Shown here piece by piece: positions 16,334 through 23,722 of a stretch of 40,425 bases of DNA (position 1 is its first letter; each line of letters begins with the position of its first letter). The DNA comes from JBAXBF01 sp034429745 (GTDB lineage Bacteria > Chloroflexota > Anaerolineae > Anaerolineales > DRKV01): NCBI GenBank assembly GCA_034429745.1, contig DAOUFY010000170.1:1-40425 (forward strand). The letters are read 5' to 3'. Below the pieces are notes generated by a model. The model was not told where the DNA came from. It searched no databases and saw only the letters and a program-made list of their open reading frames with translations. The position numbers were made by a program, and so were the translations under genes.

Positions 16334-18121
16334 ATGAGAGAAGCTGTTTTATCTGCTGTTGCCTGGCCTTACGCCAATGCAAAAATCCATGCCGGCAATT
16401 TAACAGGCGCTTATTTGCCGGCAGATATTTTTACCCGCTATCAGCGTCTGCGCGGGCGCAATGTTTTAATGGTCTCTGGCTCAGATGCACACGGTACGCC
16501 TGTTACTGTTCGTGCGGATGCAGAAGGCTGCAGTCCAATGGATGTTGTGAAACGATTTCATAGTAGTTTTATTTCACTTTTTCAAAAAGCTGGCTTGACG
16601 TATGATTTGTTCACTTCAACCCATACACAAAATCACTTTAAAGTATCACAGTCTATTTTCTTGGCATTGATGAAGAATGGCAATTTGTACACCGAGCGTC
16701 AAAAACAGTGGTTTGCTGAAGCACAGGGACGATTTTTGCCAGACCGTTATGTGGAAGGTACGTGCTACATTTGCGGATATACCAACGCACGCGGTGATCA
16801 ATGTGATAAATGCGGCAATTTGCTGGATGCCACACAACTAATTGATCCGCGTTCAAAGATAGATGGTTCAAAGCCGGTATTACGCGAGACGGAACATTTT
16901 TATCTTGATTTAGCTAAACTGCAGGATGAGGTAGTGGCTTTTTTACGGTCTCGCGAGAGTCATTTGAGGCAGAATGTCATTCGTCAATCGCTGGGACAAA
17001 TTCTCACAGAAGGACTGCGAGGACGACCGATCACCCGCGATTTAGATTGGGGAATACCAGTACCTGTTGAGGGTTGGCAAGGCAAATGTCTTTATGTATG
17101 GTTTGAAGCAGTGATCGGCTATTTGTCTGCTACTATTGAGTGGAGCGCTCTCACCGGGCAGCCGGATGCATGGAAGGAATGGTGGCAGTCTGATAAGGCA
17201 CGCGCTTATTATTTTATCGGCAAAGATAATATTCCTTTCCATGCAGTGATTTGGCCAGCTCAATTGATTGGTTGTGGAGAGGATTTTTGTGAAATCTTTG
17301 AAGGCAAACCCGGCAAAAGATTAACTTTGCCATATGATGTGCCGGCAAATGAATTTATGAACCTTGAAGGGCAAAAAATTTCCGGCAGCCGCAATTGGGT
17401 GGTGGATGGAGAGGATTTTCTTAGCCGCTATGATGCCGATGCATTCAGGTACTACTTAACAGCTAACATGCCGGAAAGCAAAGATACCGATTGGGATTGG
17501 GCTGGTTTTGTTTCACGCAACAATGATGAATTAGTAGCTACTTGGGGCAACTTAGCTCACCGTGTTCTTTCCTTTGCTTACAAGCACTGGGAAGGGCATG
17601 TGCCCCAACCCGGTGAGTTGAGAGGAAGCGATAATGCTTTGCTGGCTAAGGTAGAAGAAGAATTCAAACAAGTTGGTGAGCAGCTGGACGCTGTGCATCT
17701 GCGGGCAGCCTTAAACGAGGCGATGAGTTTGGCAAGTGATGTCAATAAATACTTGGATGAAACGGCTCCTTGGAGTTCGATCAAGCACGATAAAGAAAGC
17801 GCAGCACTTTCTATTTATACAGCGCTGCGGGCAATCGACTCGCTGAAAGTGTTGTTTGCACCCTTCTTGCCTTTCAGCAGTGAAAAACTGCATCAGTACT
17901 TGGGTTACACAAAGCCTCTATTTGGCAGACAGTATGTAGAAAAGGTAACTGATGAGTTAGGGGAGCATGAAGTGCTGCGTTATGATGGCAGTGAAGCCAG
18001 CGGTGAATGGAAGCCAAGTGAGCTGCGCGGCGGCACTCCTCTACTTCCACCTTCACCGCTTTTCAAGAAACTAGATGAAAAAGTGGTTGATGAGGAGCGC
18101 AGCCGCTTGGGCAAAAGCTAA
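16334..18121 (+). CDS. metG: Methionyl-tRNA synthetase
   Basis: 595 aa class I aminoacyl-tRNA synthetase charging tRNA-Met. N-terminal AVAWPYANAKIHAGNLTGAYLP carries the HIGH-equivalent HAGN; the zinc knuckle is CYICGY ... CDKCGN near 139-160; the KMSKS-equivalent reads QKISGSRNW. An anticodon-binding helical domain follows (WGNLAHRVLSF, ETAPWSSIK). There is no C-terminal EMAP-II/Trbp dimerisation domain, which some MetRS lack. GGAGG precedes the ATG. Its stop codon overlaps that of the convergent MFS gene by 4 bp. Confidence 0.96.
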   Translation: MREAVLSAVAWPYANAKIHAGNLTGAYLPADIFTRYQRLRGRNVLMVSGSDAHGTPVTVRADAEGCSPMDVVKRFHSSFISLFQKAGLTYDLFTSTHTQNHFKVSQSIFLALMKNGNLYTERQKQWFAEAQGRFLPDRYVEGTCYICGYTNARGDQCDKCGNLLDATQLIDPRSKIDGSKPVLRETEHFYLDLAKLQDEVVAFLRSRESHLRQNVIRQSLGQILTEGLRGRPITRDLDWGIPVPVEGWQGKCLYVWFEAVIGYLSATIEWSALTGQPDAWKEWWQSDKARAYYFIGKDNIPFHAVIWPAQLIGCGEDFCEIFEGKPGKRLTLPYDVPANEFMNLEGQKISGSRNWVVDGEDFLSRYDADAFRYYLTANMPESKDTDWDWAGFVSRNNDELVATWGNLAHRVLSFAYKHWEGHVPQPGELRGSDNALLAKVEEEFKQVGEQLDAVHLRAALNEAMSLASDVNKYLDETAPWSSIKHDKESAALSIYTALRAIDSLKVLFAPFLPFSSEKLHQYLGYTKPLFGRQYVEKVTDELGEHEVLRYDGSEASGEWKPSELRGGTPLLPPSPLFKKLDEKVVDEERSRLGKS

Positions 18122-19338
18122 GATGCTGGCAAAGTCTTTTTGTGCATTGCCTGATGAAGCATGAAGTAGGCAATAAGAGCTAAAATCTCTGCTGCGACGA
18201 CATAAGTAATGGATAAGGTGGCAGAAATATCATATAAGTAACCCAATGCTGCTCCGCTGACAAACCACGCACCACCGTAAATGGTATTGAAGATTCCGTA
18301 AGCAAAGGCGCGCCGTTCAGAAGGGATAAGATCAGCGATGGCGGCGCGCATGATGGTTTCATGCACTGCCATCACAATTCCCCATAACACAGCACTGCCG
18401 ATGGCAATTCCTTGTTGAATTGAGAAAGCTAAAAACGGCACAGCAAGGGTTAATAAAGGCACTCCAGCTAAAGAGCGTAATCCAATTTTATCGTAAGCTT
18501 TGCCAATAGCTAAGGCAGCGAGGGCATCTACGGCCATAGCAACTGCATAAAGTAAAGGTATCTGCTCGACTGAGAAGACTTTGTGTGCCACAAAATGGTA
18601 GGAGATGATTTGAAAATTAGCAAACCCAGCTACGCAAAGGAAGGTAAAGAGAACATATATCCAAAACGTAGAGGAAAGCTTATTTTCCTGTGAGGCAGGT
18701 GAAGTCTTTTCTTGAACTGCAGGACCATTTTCTAGAGCTTCGGGTGATGGAACAAGCCAGTGAGCACCAAATAAAGCGACTAGAACAAGCACAGCTGGAA
18801 TCCATAACATGGTAAATCCATCGGAATAACTGCTGCGTTGAGCGAAAACTACGGCGAAGATAAGCGGCCCTAGAACTGCACCCACTTGGTCAAGTGCTTC
18901 ATGAATGGCAAACCCCCAACCGCGTCCGACTTGATAGGTAGCATGAGAAAGCATGACGTCGCGGGCGGGTGAACGAATGGCTTTGCCGATCCGTTCTAAA
19001 ATGAGAAAAAGGGCAGCTATTTCCCAATGCTTAGCATAAGCGAGAAGGGGAATGCATAAAATCATCCCATAACCGATAAAAGTAGCGAACCAATAGGCAC
19101 GCGTACGAGAAGCTAAGTAGCCGGAAACGATACGAAGTGCGTAACCGAGAAACTCACCCAAACCGGAAACAATACCGATGCTGACTGCGCTAGCACCTAA
19201 GAAAGCTAGATAGGGACCGCTGACGCTGCGTCCGGTTTCGTAGGTGATATCTCCCAATGCACTAACGATGCCCATCAGAAGAATAAACTGAAAGGCTAAA
19301 TTTACACTGGGTGAAGTAGTACGGGTTGATGGTTTCAT
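18118..19338 (-). CDS. MFS transporter
   Basis: 406 aa, about 12 predicted helices with a central cytoplasmic loop (about 196-220). The N-terminal LGDITYETGRSVSGPYLAFLGASAV and GEFLGYALRIVSGYLASRTRAYW segments match an uncharacterised bacterial MFS group. Basic loop and RIGKAIRSPARDVMLSHA resemble the conserved motif between helices 4 and 5 of drug/unknown-substrate MFS. Substrate unknown. It is expressed from a near-consensus promoter whose -10 ends 7 nt before the ATG. Confidence 0.85.
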   Translation of the reverse strand: MKPSTRTTSPSVNLAFQFILLMGIVSALGDITYETGRSVSGPYLAFLGASAVSIGIVSGLGEFLGYALRIVSGYLASRTRAYWFATFIGYGMILCIPLLAYAKHWEIAALFLILERIGKAIRSPARDVMLSHATYQVGRGWGFAIHEALDQVGAVLGPLIFAVVFAQRSSYSDGFTMLWIPAVLVLVALFGAHWLVPSPEALENGPAVQEKTSPASQENKLSSTFWIYVLFTFLCVAGFANFQIISYHFVAHKVFSVEQIPLLYAVAMAVDALAALAIGKAYDKIGLRSLAGVPLLTLAVPFLAFSIQQGIAIGSAVLWGIVMAVHETIMRAAIADLIPSERRAFAYGIFNTIYGGAWFVSGAALGYLYDISATLSITYVVAAEILALIAYFMLHQAMHKKTLPAS

Positions 19339-19345
19339 AAGGGTA

Positions 19346-19374
19346 ATTGTATTCCTATAGTATTATGACGTCAA
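19346..19374 (-). promoter_or_regulatory. Near-consensus leaderless promoter (MFS gene)
   Basis: Minus strand: TTGACG (19374-19369), 17-bp spacer, TACAAT (19351-19346), 7 nt, then ATG at 19338. This is the clearest leaderless-type promoter in the window; there is no room for a ribosome binding site downstream of the predicted start. Confidence 0.75.
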
Positions 19375-19475
19375 GGGGGAGTTGGCATTGAGATGAGATG
19401 GTAAGCTGTACGAAAAGTTCTTCTCATAAACCTTTGCACAATCATCTTGGCTGACAATAGACCGAGCGTTCTACC

Positions 19476-19508
19476 CTCGCCCCTGCCCCTCTCGTTTACA
19501 AGGGCGAG
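19476..19508. repeat. GC-rich inverted repeat, unit 1
   Basis: Arms CTCGCCC (19476-19482) and GGGCGAG (19502-19508) enclose a C/T-rich 19-nt loop. The layout resembles dispersed 'CCCTCACCC...' type intergenic repeats common in some large bacterial genomes; that assignment is from memory. Confidence 0.5.
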
Positions 19509-19624
19509 TGGAAAAATCAGTTTACCAAAAGAGATTGCTCCATTCTCCCCTTGTGGGCTTAACCTTACCCACAATGATTAGATTGATGAAAAAACAGGTT
19601 TACCAAATTGTTCACGGGTATTCA

Positions 19625-19650
19625 CAGGGGTACGGCGCGCCGTGCCCCTG
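19625..19650. repeat. GC-rich palindrome, unit 2
   Basis: A 26-bp palindrome centred on CGGCGCGCCG with a single T/G mismatch per side, embedded in AT-rich DNA. Perfect self-complementarity otherwise, so it can form a cruciform or RNA hairpin. Confidence 0.65.
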
Positions 19651-19678
19651 CCATTCAATTTGCCGATGAACACCATTT

Positions 19679-19699
19679 GGGCAGGGGCAAGCCCTGCCC
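19679..19699. repeat. GC-rich inverted repeat, unit 3
   Basis: GGGCAGGG (19679-19686) and CCCTGCCC (19692-19699) around a GCAAG loop. This 'gcaggggcaagccctgcccc' type element is a familiar dispersed intergenic repeat. Confidence 0.6.
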
Positions 19700-19815
19700 C
19701 GACAATTTTGCCAAAAATTGGTTGATGCATATTATGTACAGATTGTGATGAAATACATCCCTTTATGGATAACGGATGATACTGTATCTTTTTCAACAAT
19801 CTCCACAAAAGAAGC

Positions 19816-19844
19816 TTGACAAGTGCGATATTCTTCGATATAAT
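19816..19844 (+). promoter_or_regulatory. Consensus sigma-70-type promoter for the LacI/alpha-glucoside operon
   Basis: Perfect TTGACA (19816-19821), exactly 17 bp, perfect TATAAT (19839-19844). Predicted start near 19851, giving a leader of about 53 nt. A promoter this strong implies control by repression, and an operator-like palindrome sits on the start point. Confidence 0.85.
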
Positions 19845-19848
19845 GAAA

Positions 19849-19864
19849 ATGTAACTGCTTACAT
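19849..19864 (+). promoter_or_regulatory. Putative LacI-family operator
   Basis: ATGTAACTGCTTACAT has 6-bp perfect arms (ATGTAA / TTACAT) and a 4-bp centre, close to the TGTAAnCGnTTACA style of LacI/GalR operators. It overlaps the predicted start point, the usual place for repression, so autoregulation by the adjacent LacI-family gene is likely. Confidence 0.65.
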
Positions 19865-19903
19865 AAAAGCTCTTACGGAAACATATTTTACCAAAAATTT
19901 TCG

Positions 19904-20905
19904 ATGAGTAAAAATGCGCCGACCATTTATAGTGTAGCAAAACTAGCCGGTGTAAGCATTGCAACAGTATCTCGAGTTCTCAACGACCCACAAAAAGTCA
20001 ACCCTTCCACCCGCTCTAGAGTAATGCAAGCTATGGACACATTAGGTTTTGTGCCCAGTGTTGAAGCACGCTCGCGAGCGTTGCAAAATAATCACCGTAT
20101 TGGAGTTCTTACCCCATTCTTTACAGAGCCGGCTTTTGTGCAGCGATTGCGCGGCATTTCAAAAGCTCTTGCTTCTTTCAACTACGAGCTGGTTATTTAC
20201 ACAGTGGATAGTGTGAGAAGGTTGACCAATTATCTTACCTCCTTACCTCTTACCGGATATTTAGATGGATTGATCATCATCTCTTTAAGCATTGAAGACC
20301 CTTATGCACAACGTTTAAGAGAAAAAGGTTTGGAATCGGTACTGATCGAATATCACCATGAAATGCTTTGCAGTGTGGAAATTGACGATATCTTGGGCGG
20401 CAGCTTGGTTGCAGATTACTTTTACAGCGAAGGGCACCGCCGCTTAGCTTTTATTGGGGATTCCTTTTTTCCGGACTACGGGGTTCATCCGATATCAAAA
20501 CGGCTTATTGGTTTTCGCAAACACCTTGAGCAATTGGGAGTTGAGCTGCCTGAGGAACGCGTTTTGCTGATCCCAATTGACGTTGAAATTACGCGTCAAA
20601 ATATGCTGCGCTTGCTAAAATCTCCTCATCCTCCGACAGCAATCTTTGCTGGAACCGATTTGCAGGCGATTGGCGTTTTACAGGCTGCCCGCGACTTAGG
20701 ACTAAGGGTTCCGGACGATTTGGCTGTGGTGGGTTTTGATGATTTAGATATATCTAAATACTTTGGGCTGACAACAGTTTGCCAACACCTTGATGAATCG
20801 GGCAGACTGGCGGTAGAAATTCTATTTTCTCGATTGAACGACGCAAAACGACCTATTCAACATGTACAATTGCCTTTAGAGCTCGTCAAGAGGGAAACAG
20901 CGTGA
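19904..20905 (+). CDS. LacI-family transcriptional regulator
   Basis: 333 aa. N-terminal helix-turn-helix PTIYSVAKLAGVSIATVSRVLN (7-27) and hinge RSRALQNN, followed by a periplasmic-binding-protein-like sugar sensor domain (IGVLTPFFTEP, AIFAGTDLQAIGVLQAARDLGLRVPDDLAVVGFDDLDIS). It lies 112 bp upstream of a sugar-binding protein gene in the same direction, so it most likely senses an alpha-glucoside or its product and represses this operon. There is no clear ribosome site before the ATG. Confidence 0.9.
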   Translation: MSKNAPTIYSVAKLAGVSIATVSRVLNDPQKVNPSTRSRVMQAMDTLGFVPSVEARSRALQNNHRIGVLTPFFTEPAFVQRLRGISKALASFNYELVIYTVDSVRRLTNYLTSLPLTGYLDGLIIISLSIEDPYAQRLREKGLESVLIEYHHEMLCSVEIDDILGGSLVADYFYSEGHRRLAFIGDSFFPDYGVHPISKRLIGFRKHLEQLGVELPEERVLLIPIDVEITRQNMLRLLKSPHPPTAIFAGTDLQAIGVLQAARDLGLRVPDDLAVVGFDDLDISKYFGLTTVCQHLDESGRLAVEILFSRLNDAKRPIQHVQLPLELVKRETA

Positions 20906-21017
20906 AATCAGCTTGAACTATTATCAAAGGAGGTGGAGAGAAGAGAAAAGAATATCGAAATAATTGAGTATGTTTTTTAGAAAACCGGATAAATAATAAA
21001 ATTTTTGGAGGGAAAAA

Positions 21018-22520
21018 ATGAAAAAAACTGTATGGACTTTAATAACTATGGGCATGATAGTTGCGCTCATTCTAGGCGCATGTGCGTCGCCTACACCTGC
21101 TCCTGCACCGCAAGCCGAAGAACCAAAAGCGGAGCAGCCAGCCGCGGAAGCTCCAAAAGCTGAAGAGCCAACTATGGAGGCACCAAAAGCGGAACAGCCA
21201 GCCACAGAAGCTCCAAAAGCCGAAGAACCAACTATGGAAGCACCAAAAGCTGAAGAGCCGGCAGCTGAAGCAATACCTCCTGCAGGGCAAGAGCTTGCAG
21301 ACGCATTTGCAGGAAAATTTAAAGGCACTAAAGTAACCATGGCGGGTCCTTTTACCGACAATGACGCAGTGAAATTTGATGAATCTATCAAAGCTTTCGA
21401 AGAAAAGACGGGTATCGATATTCAGTATGAAGGTTCGAAAGAGTTTGAGGCTTCCATTGGCATTGCGATTGATGGCGGTAATCCTCCCGATATTGTTGAT
21501 TTTCCGCAGCCGGGTTTGCTGAAAACTTTTGTGAAAAAAGGCAAGGTGGTTGATTTAACCAATATTGTCAATCAAGACTGGCTGAAGAAAAACTACAACC
21601 AATCTTGGCTGGATATGGCTACTATGGAAGCCCCTAACGGGAAAATTATGGCAGGTATTTGGGGCAGGGTCAATGGCAAATCGTTGGTCTGGTATCCTAA
21701 AGAGGAATTTGATAAAGCTGGATATAAGATTCCTCAAACTTGGGATGAGCTGATGGCATTGACAGAACAGATTGCTAAAGATGGTGATACTGCTTGGTGT
21801 ATTGGTATTGAATCCGGTGCGGCAACCGGCTGGCCTGCCACAGATTGGATTGAAGACATCATGCTGCGCACTACCTCATTGGAGAATTATGATAAATGGG
21901 TAGCTGGTGAGCTGAAGTTCGATTCACCTGAAGTACGGCGGGCGATTGACGTCATGACTAAAATTTGGTTCAATGATGCTTATGTATATGGCGGACGCAA
22001 GGCTATTCCTTCTACCTTCTTTGGAGATGCGCCCAAACCAATGTTTGACAACCCGCCAAAGTGCTGGCTGCATCGGCAAGGCAACTTTATTACTACGTTC
22101 TTCCCCGAAGGTAAAGTGGCTGGTAAAGATTACGCCTTCTTCTACCTGCCGCCAATAGATGAACAATATGGAAAACCTGTCCTTGTAGCTGGAGATATCT
22201 ATGCTATGTTCAATGACCGCCCTGAGGTTAGGGCTGTGATTCAATACTTCTCCACAGGCGATTCAGTTAAAGTATGGGTGCAGTCTGGTGGGGCTATTTC
22301 ACCGCACAATGATTCTAGCTTAGATTGGTACACGAATGAAGTTGACCGCGGCGTAGCCGAGATCATCCTCAATGCTACCTCGGTCCGCTTTGATGGTTCT
22401 GACCTTATGCCTGGTGCAGTAGGTGCTGGCTCCTTCTGGAAGCAGATGACCTCTTACATTTCTGGTACAATTGATTTAGATACAGCTCTCAAAGAGATAG
22501 ACGCAAGTTGGCCCAAGTAG
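21018..22520 (+). CDS. Sugar ABC transporter substrate-binding lipoprotein (alpha-glucoside type)
   Basis: 500 aa solute-binding protein of the carbohydrate-uptake (CUT1) class, resembling AglE. Lipobox LILGAC, lipidated Cys at 22. Residues about 34-84 are a linker of five 10-residue units such as EAPKAEEPTM. The binding domain starts at FKGTKVTMAGPFTDNDAVKF and includes KTGIDIQYEGSKEFEASI and NPPDIVDFPQPGLLKTFV. A strong ribosome site (TGGAGGG) precedes the ATG. The alpha-glucoside assignment rests on similarity recalled for AglE and on the neighbouring alpha-glucan enzymes. Confidence 0.87.
   Translation: MKKTVWTLITMGMIVALILGACASPTPAPAPQAEEPKAEQPAAEAPKAEEPTMEAPKAEQPATEAPKAEEPTMEAPKAEEPAAEAIPPAGQELADAFAGKFKGTKVTMAGPFTDNDAVKFDESIKAFEEKTGIDIQYEGSKEFEASIGIAIDGGNPPDIVDFPQPGLLKTFVKKGKVVDLTNIVNQDWLKKNYNQSWLDMATMEAPNGKIMAGIWGRVNGKSLVWYPKEEFDKAGYKIPQTWDELMALTEQIAKDGDTAWCIGIESGAATGWPATDWIEDIMLRTTSLENYDKWVAGELKFDSPEVRRAIDVMTKIWFNDAYVYGGRKAIPSTFFGDAPKPMFDNPPKCWLHRQGNFITTFFPEGKVAGKDYAFFYLPPIDEQYGKPVLVAGDIYAMFNDRPEVRAVIQYFSTGDSVKVWVQSGGAISPHNDSSLDWYTNEVDRGVAEIILNATSVRFDGSDLMPGAVGAGSFWKQMTSYISGTIDLDTALKEIDASWPK
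21117..21266 (+). repeat. Five tandem 30-bp coding repeats in the binding-protein linker
   Basis: Five in-frame 30-bp units encode variants of EAPKAEEPTM/EAPKAEQPAT. Units 2 and 4 encode the same peptide, giving a 60-bp higher-order period. Such repeats can change copy number by slippage and would only alter linker length. Confidence 0.85.
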
Positions 22521-22600
22521 CTTAAGTTAAGACAGATGGGACTTGGCAGGTATTCGCCTGCTAAGTCCCGCTCTCCGGTTTGCTGACAGGAGGTAAGCAA

Positions 22601-23722
22601 ATGCAAGAAATTCAACCGATCACATTCAAACCTGGTATGTGGCTTAGTTGGCTTGGTACAAATTTGGGACGTTTGCTGCTTTCTATTTTTGTGCCTTTAG
22701 CTTCATTTTTTGTGTTATGGCAGGGTTTTTTATTTTTAAGAGATAGCCAATCTCCTCACATTGTCATTGTGTTGGTAGCCATTCTTTGGGGTGTAGGAGG
22801 GGTTGGTGCATTGTATTTTGTCTCTAATTGGGTGGTTGAACAGCTGCCAACTCAATGGACCCGCCGTTTGCAGCCCTTTGTCTTTGTAGGACCTGGTGTA
22901 GCTATTTTGGTATGGTTTCTTGCTATTCCTACAATCCGAACTTTGATTCTTAGTTTTCAGAACGATATCAGTACCAGCTATGTTGGTTTGGATAATTATA
23001 TTTTTGCCTTTACTGATCGAGTGATGCTGGAAGCCTTCCGCAATAATTTATTATGGATGATTTTTGGCACATTCTTTTGTGTATCCTTGGGATTGTTGAT
23101 TGCCGTTTTAGCTGACCGTAGCCGTTACGAAACCGTTTATAAAGCGATCATTTTTCTTCCGATGGCGATTTCTTTTGTAGGAGCTGGTGTTATTTGGAAG
23201 TTTATTTATACCTATAAAGGCGAAGGAGCAGGTATTTCTGAAATCGGTTTATTGAATGCCATCGTTTTAGCCTTGGGAGGCCAGTCGCAGCCATGGCTGT
23301 TAATACCCCCTTACAACAATTTTTTCCTTATTATCATTATGATTTGGCTGCAGACAGGGTTTGCTATGGTAACTTTTTCTTCGGCGATTAAAGGTGTGCC
23401 TTTGGATTTGCTGGAAGCTGCAAGGGTGGATGGAGCAAACGAGTTTCAAATCTTTTTCCAAATTATAGTGCCTTACATTCAAGGCACTATAATTACGGTA
23501 ACTACAACTATTCTCATTTTCAGTTTGAAACTATTTGATATTGTGCGGGTGATGACGGGCGGTAATAACGGTACTAATGTTATCGCCAATGAATTTTATA
23601 TACAACGGTTTACATATAATCATACCGGCAGAGCTTCTGCTATCGCCATTGTACTGCTCTTAGCGGTTATACCAGTTATGATATATAACTTGCGGCAGTT
23701 TCGCGAAAGGAAGGCTTTCTAA
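22601..23722 (+). CDS. Sugar ABC transporter permease (AglF-like)
   Basis: 373 aa membrane permease, CUT1 family (MalF/AglF type). Two to three extra N-terminal helices (about 17-85) precede the six-helix core, which includes FVGPGVAILVWFLAIPTIRTLILSF, and the EAA loop LLEAARVDGANEFQIFFQIIVPYIQGT. The start at 22601 follows a perfect AGGAGG; an in-frame TTG at 22580 is rejected. Its stop overlaps the next start (TAATG). Confidence 0.9.
   Translation: MQEIQPITFKPGMWLSWLGTNLGRLLLSIFVPLASFFVLWQGFLFLRDSQSPHIVIVLVAILWGVGGVGALYFVSNWVVEQLPTQWTRRLQPFVFVGPGVAILVWFLAIPTIRTLILSFQNDISTSYVGLDNYIFAFTDRVMLEAFRNNLLWMIFGTFFCVSLGLLIAVLADRSRYETVYKAIIFLPMAISFVGAGVIWKFIYTYKGEGAGISEIGLLNAIVLALGGQSQPWLLIPPYNNFFLIIIMIWLQTGFAMVTFSSAIKGVPLDLLEAARVDGANEFQIFFQIIVPYIQGTIITVTTTILIFSLKLFDIVRVMTGGNNGTNVIANEFYIQRFTYNHTGRASAIAIVLLLAVIPVMIYNLRQFRERKAF

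Larger units (their letters stand above)
19339..19903. other. 565-bp non-coding region with GC-rich repeats
   Basis: Between the MFS and LacI genes. It contains the MFS promoter, then GC-rich inverted-repeat units unlike the AT-rich surroundings (19476-19508, 19625-19650, 19679-19699), and finally the lacI-type promoter and operator. Short ORFs here read through the repeats and do not look like proteins. Confidence 0.7.

Noticed and set aside
19371..19574. 67-codon minus-strand ORF upstream of the MFS gene
   Set aside because: Covers repeat unit 1 and overlaps the MFS promoter; composition is not protein-like.
19625..19699. CRISPR-like spaced repeats
   Set aside because: The repeat units differ from each other and are not regularly spaced; no cas genes in the window.
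19578..19964. 128-codon minus-strand ORF with a GAGLAPAQ-like stretch
   Set aside because: It reads through the GC-rich repeats and into the LacI coding region on the opposite strand; no protein-like domain and no ribosome site.
20967..20990. GTTTTTTAGAAAAC as a second LacI operator
   Set aside because: Only 5-bp arms, composition of A/T runs, and no resemblance to the ATGTAA/TTACAT operator.
20924..21391. 155-codon minus-strand ORF rich in Ser/Ala/Gly repeats
   Set aside because: It is the antisense reading of the tandem linker repeats in the binding-protein gene.
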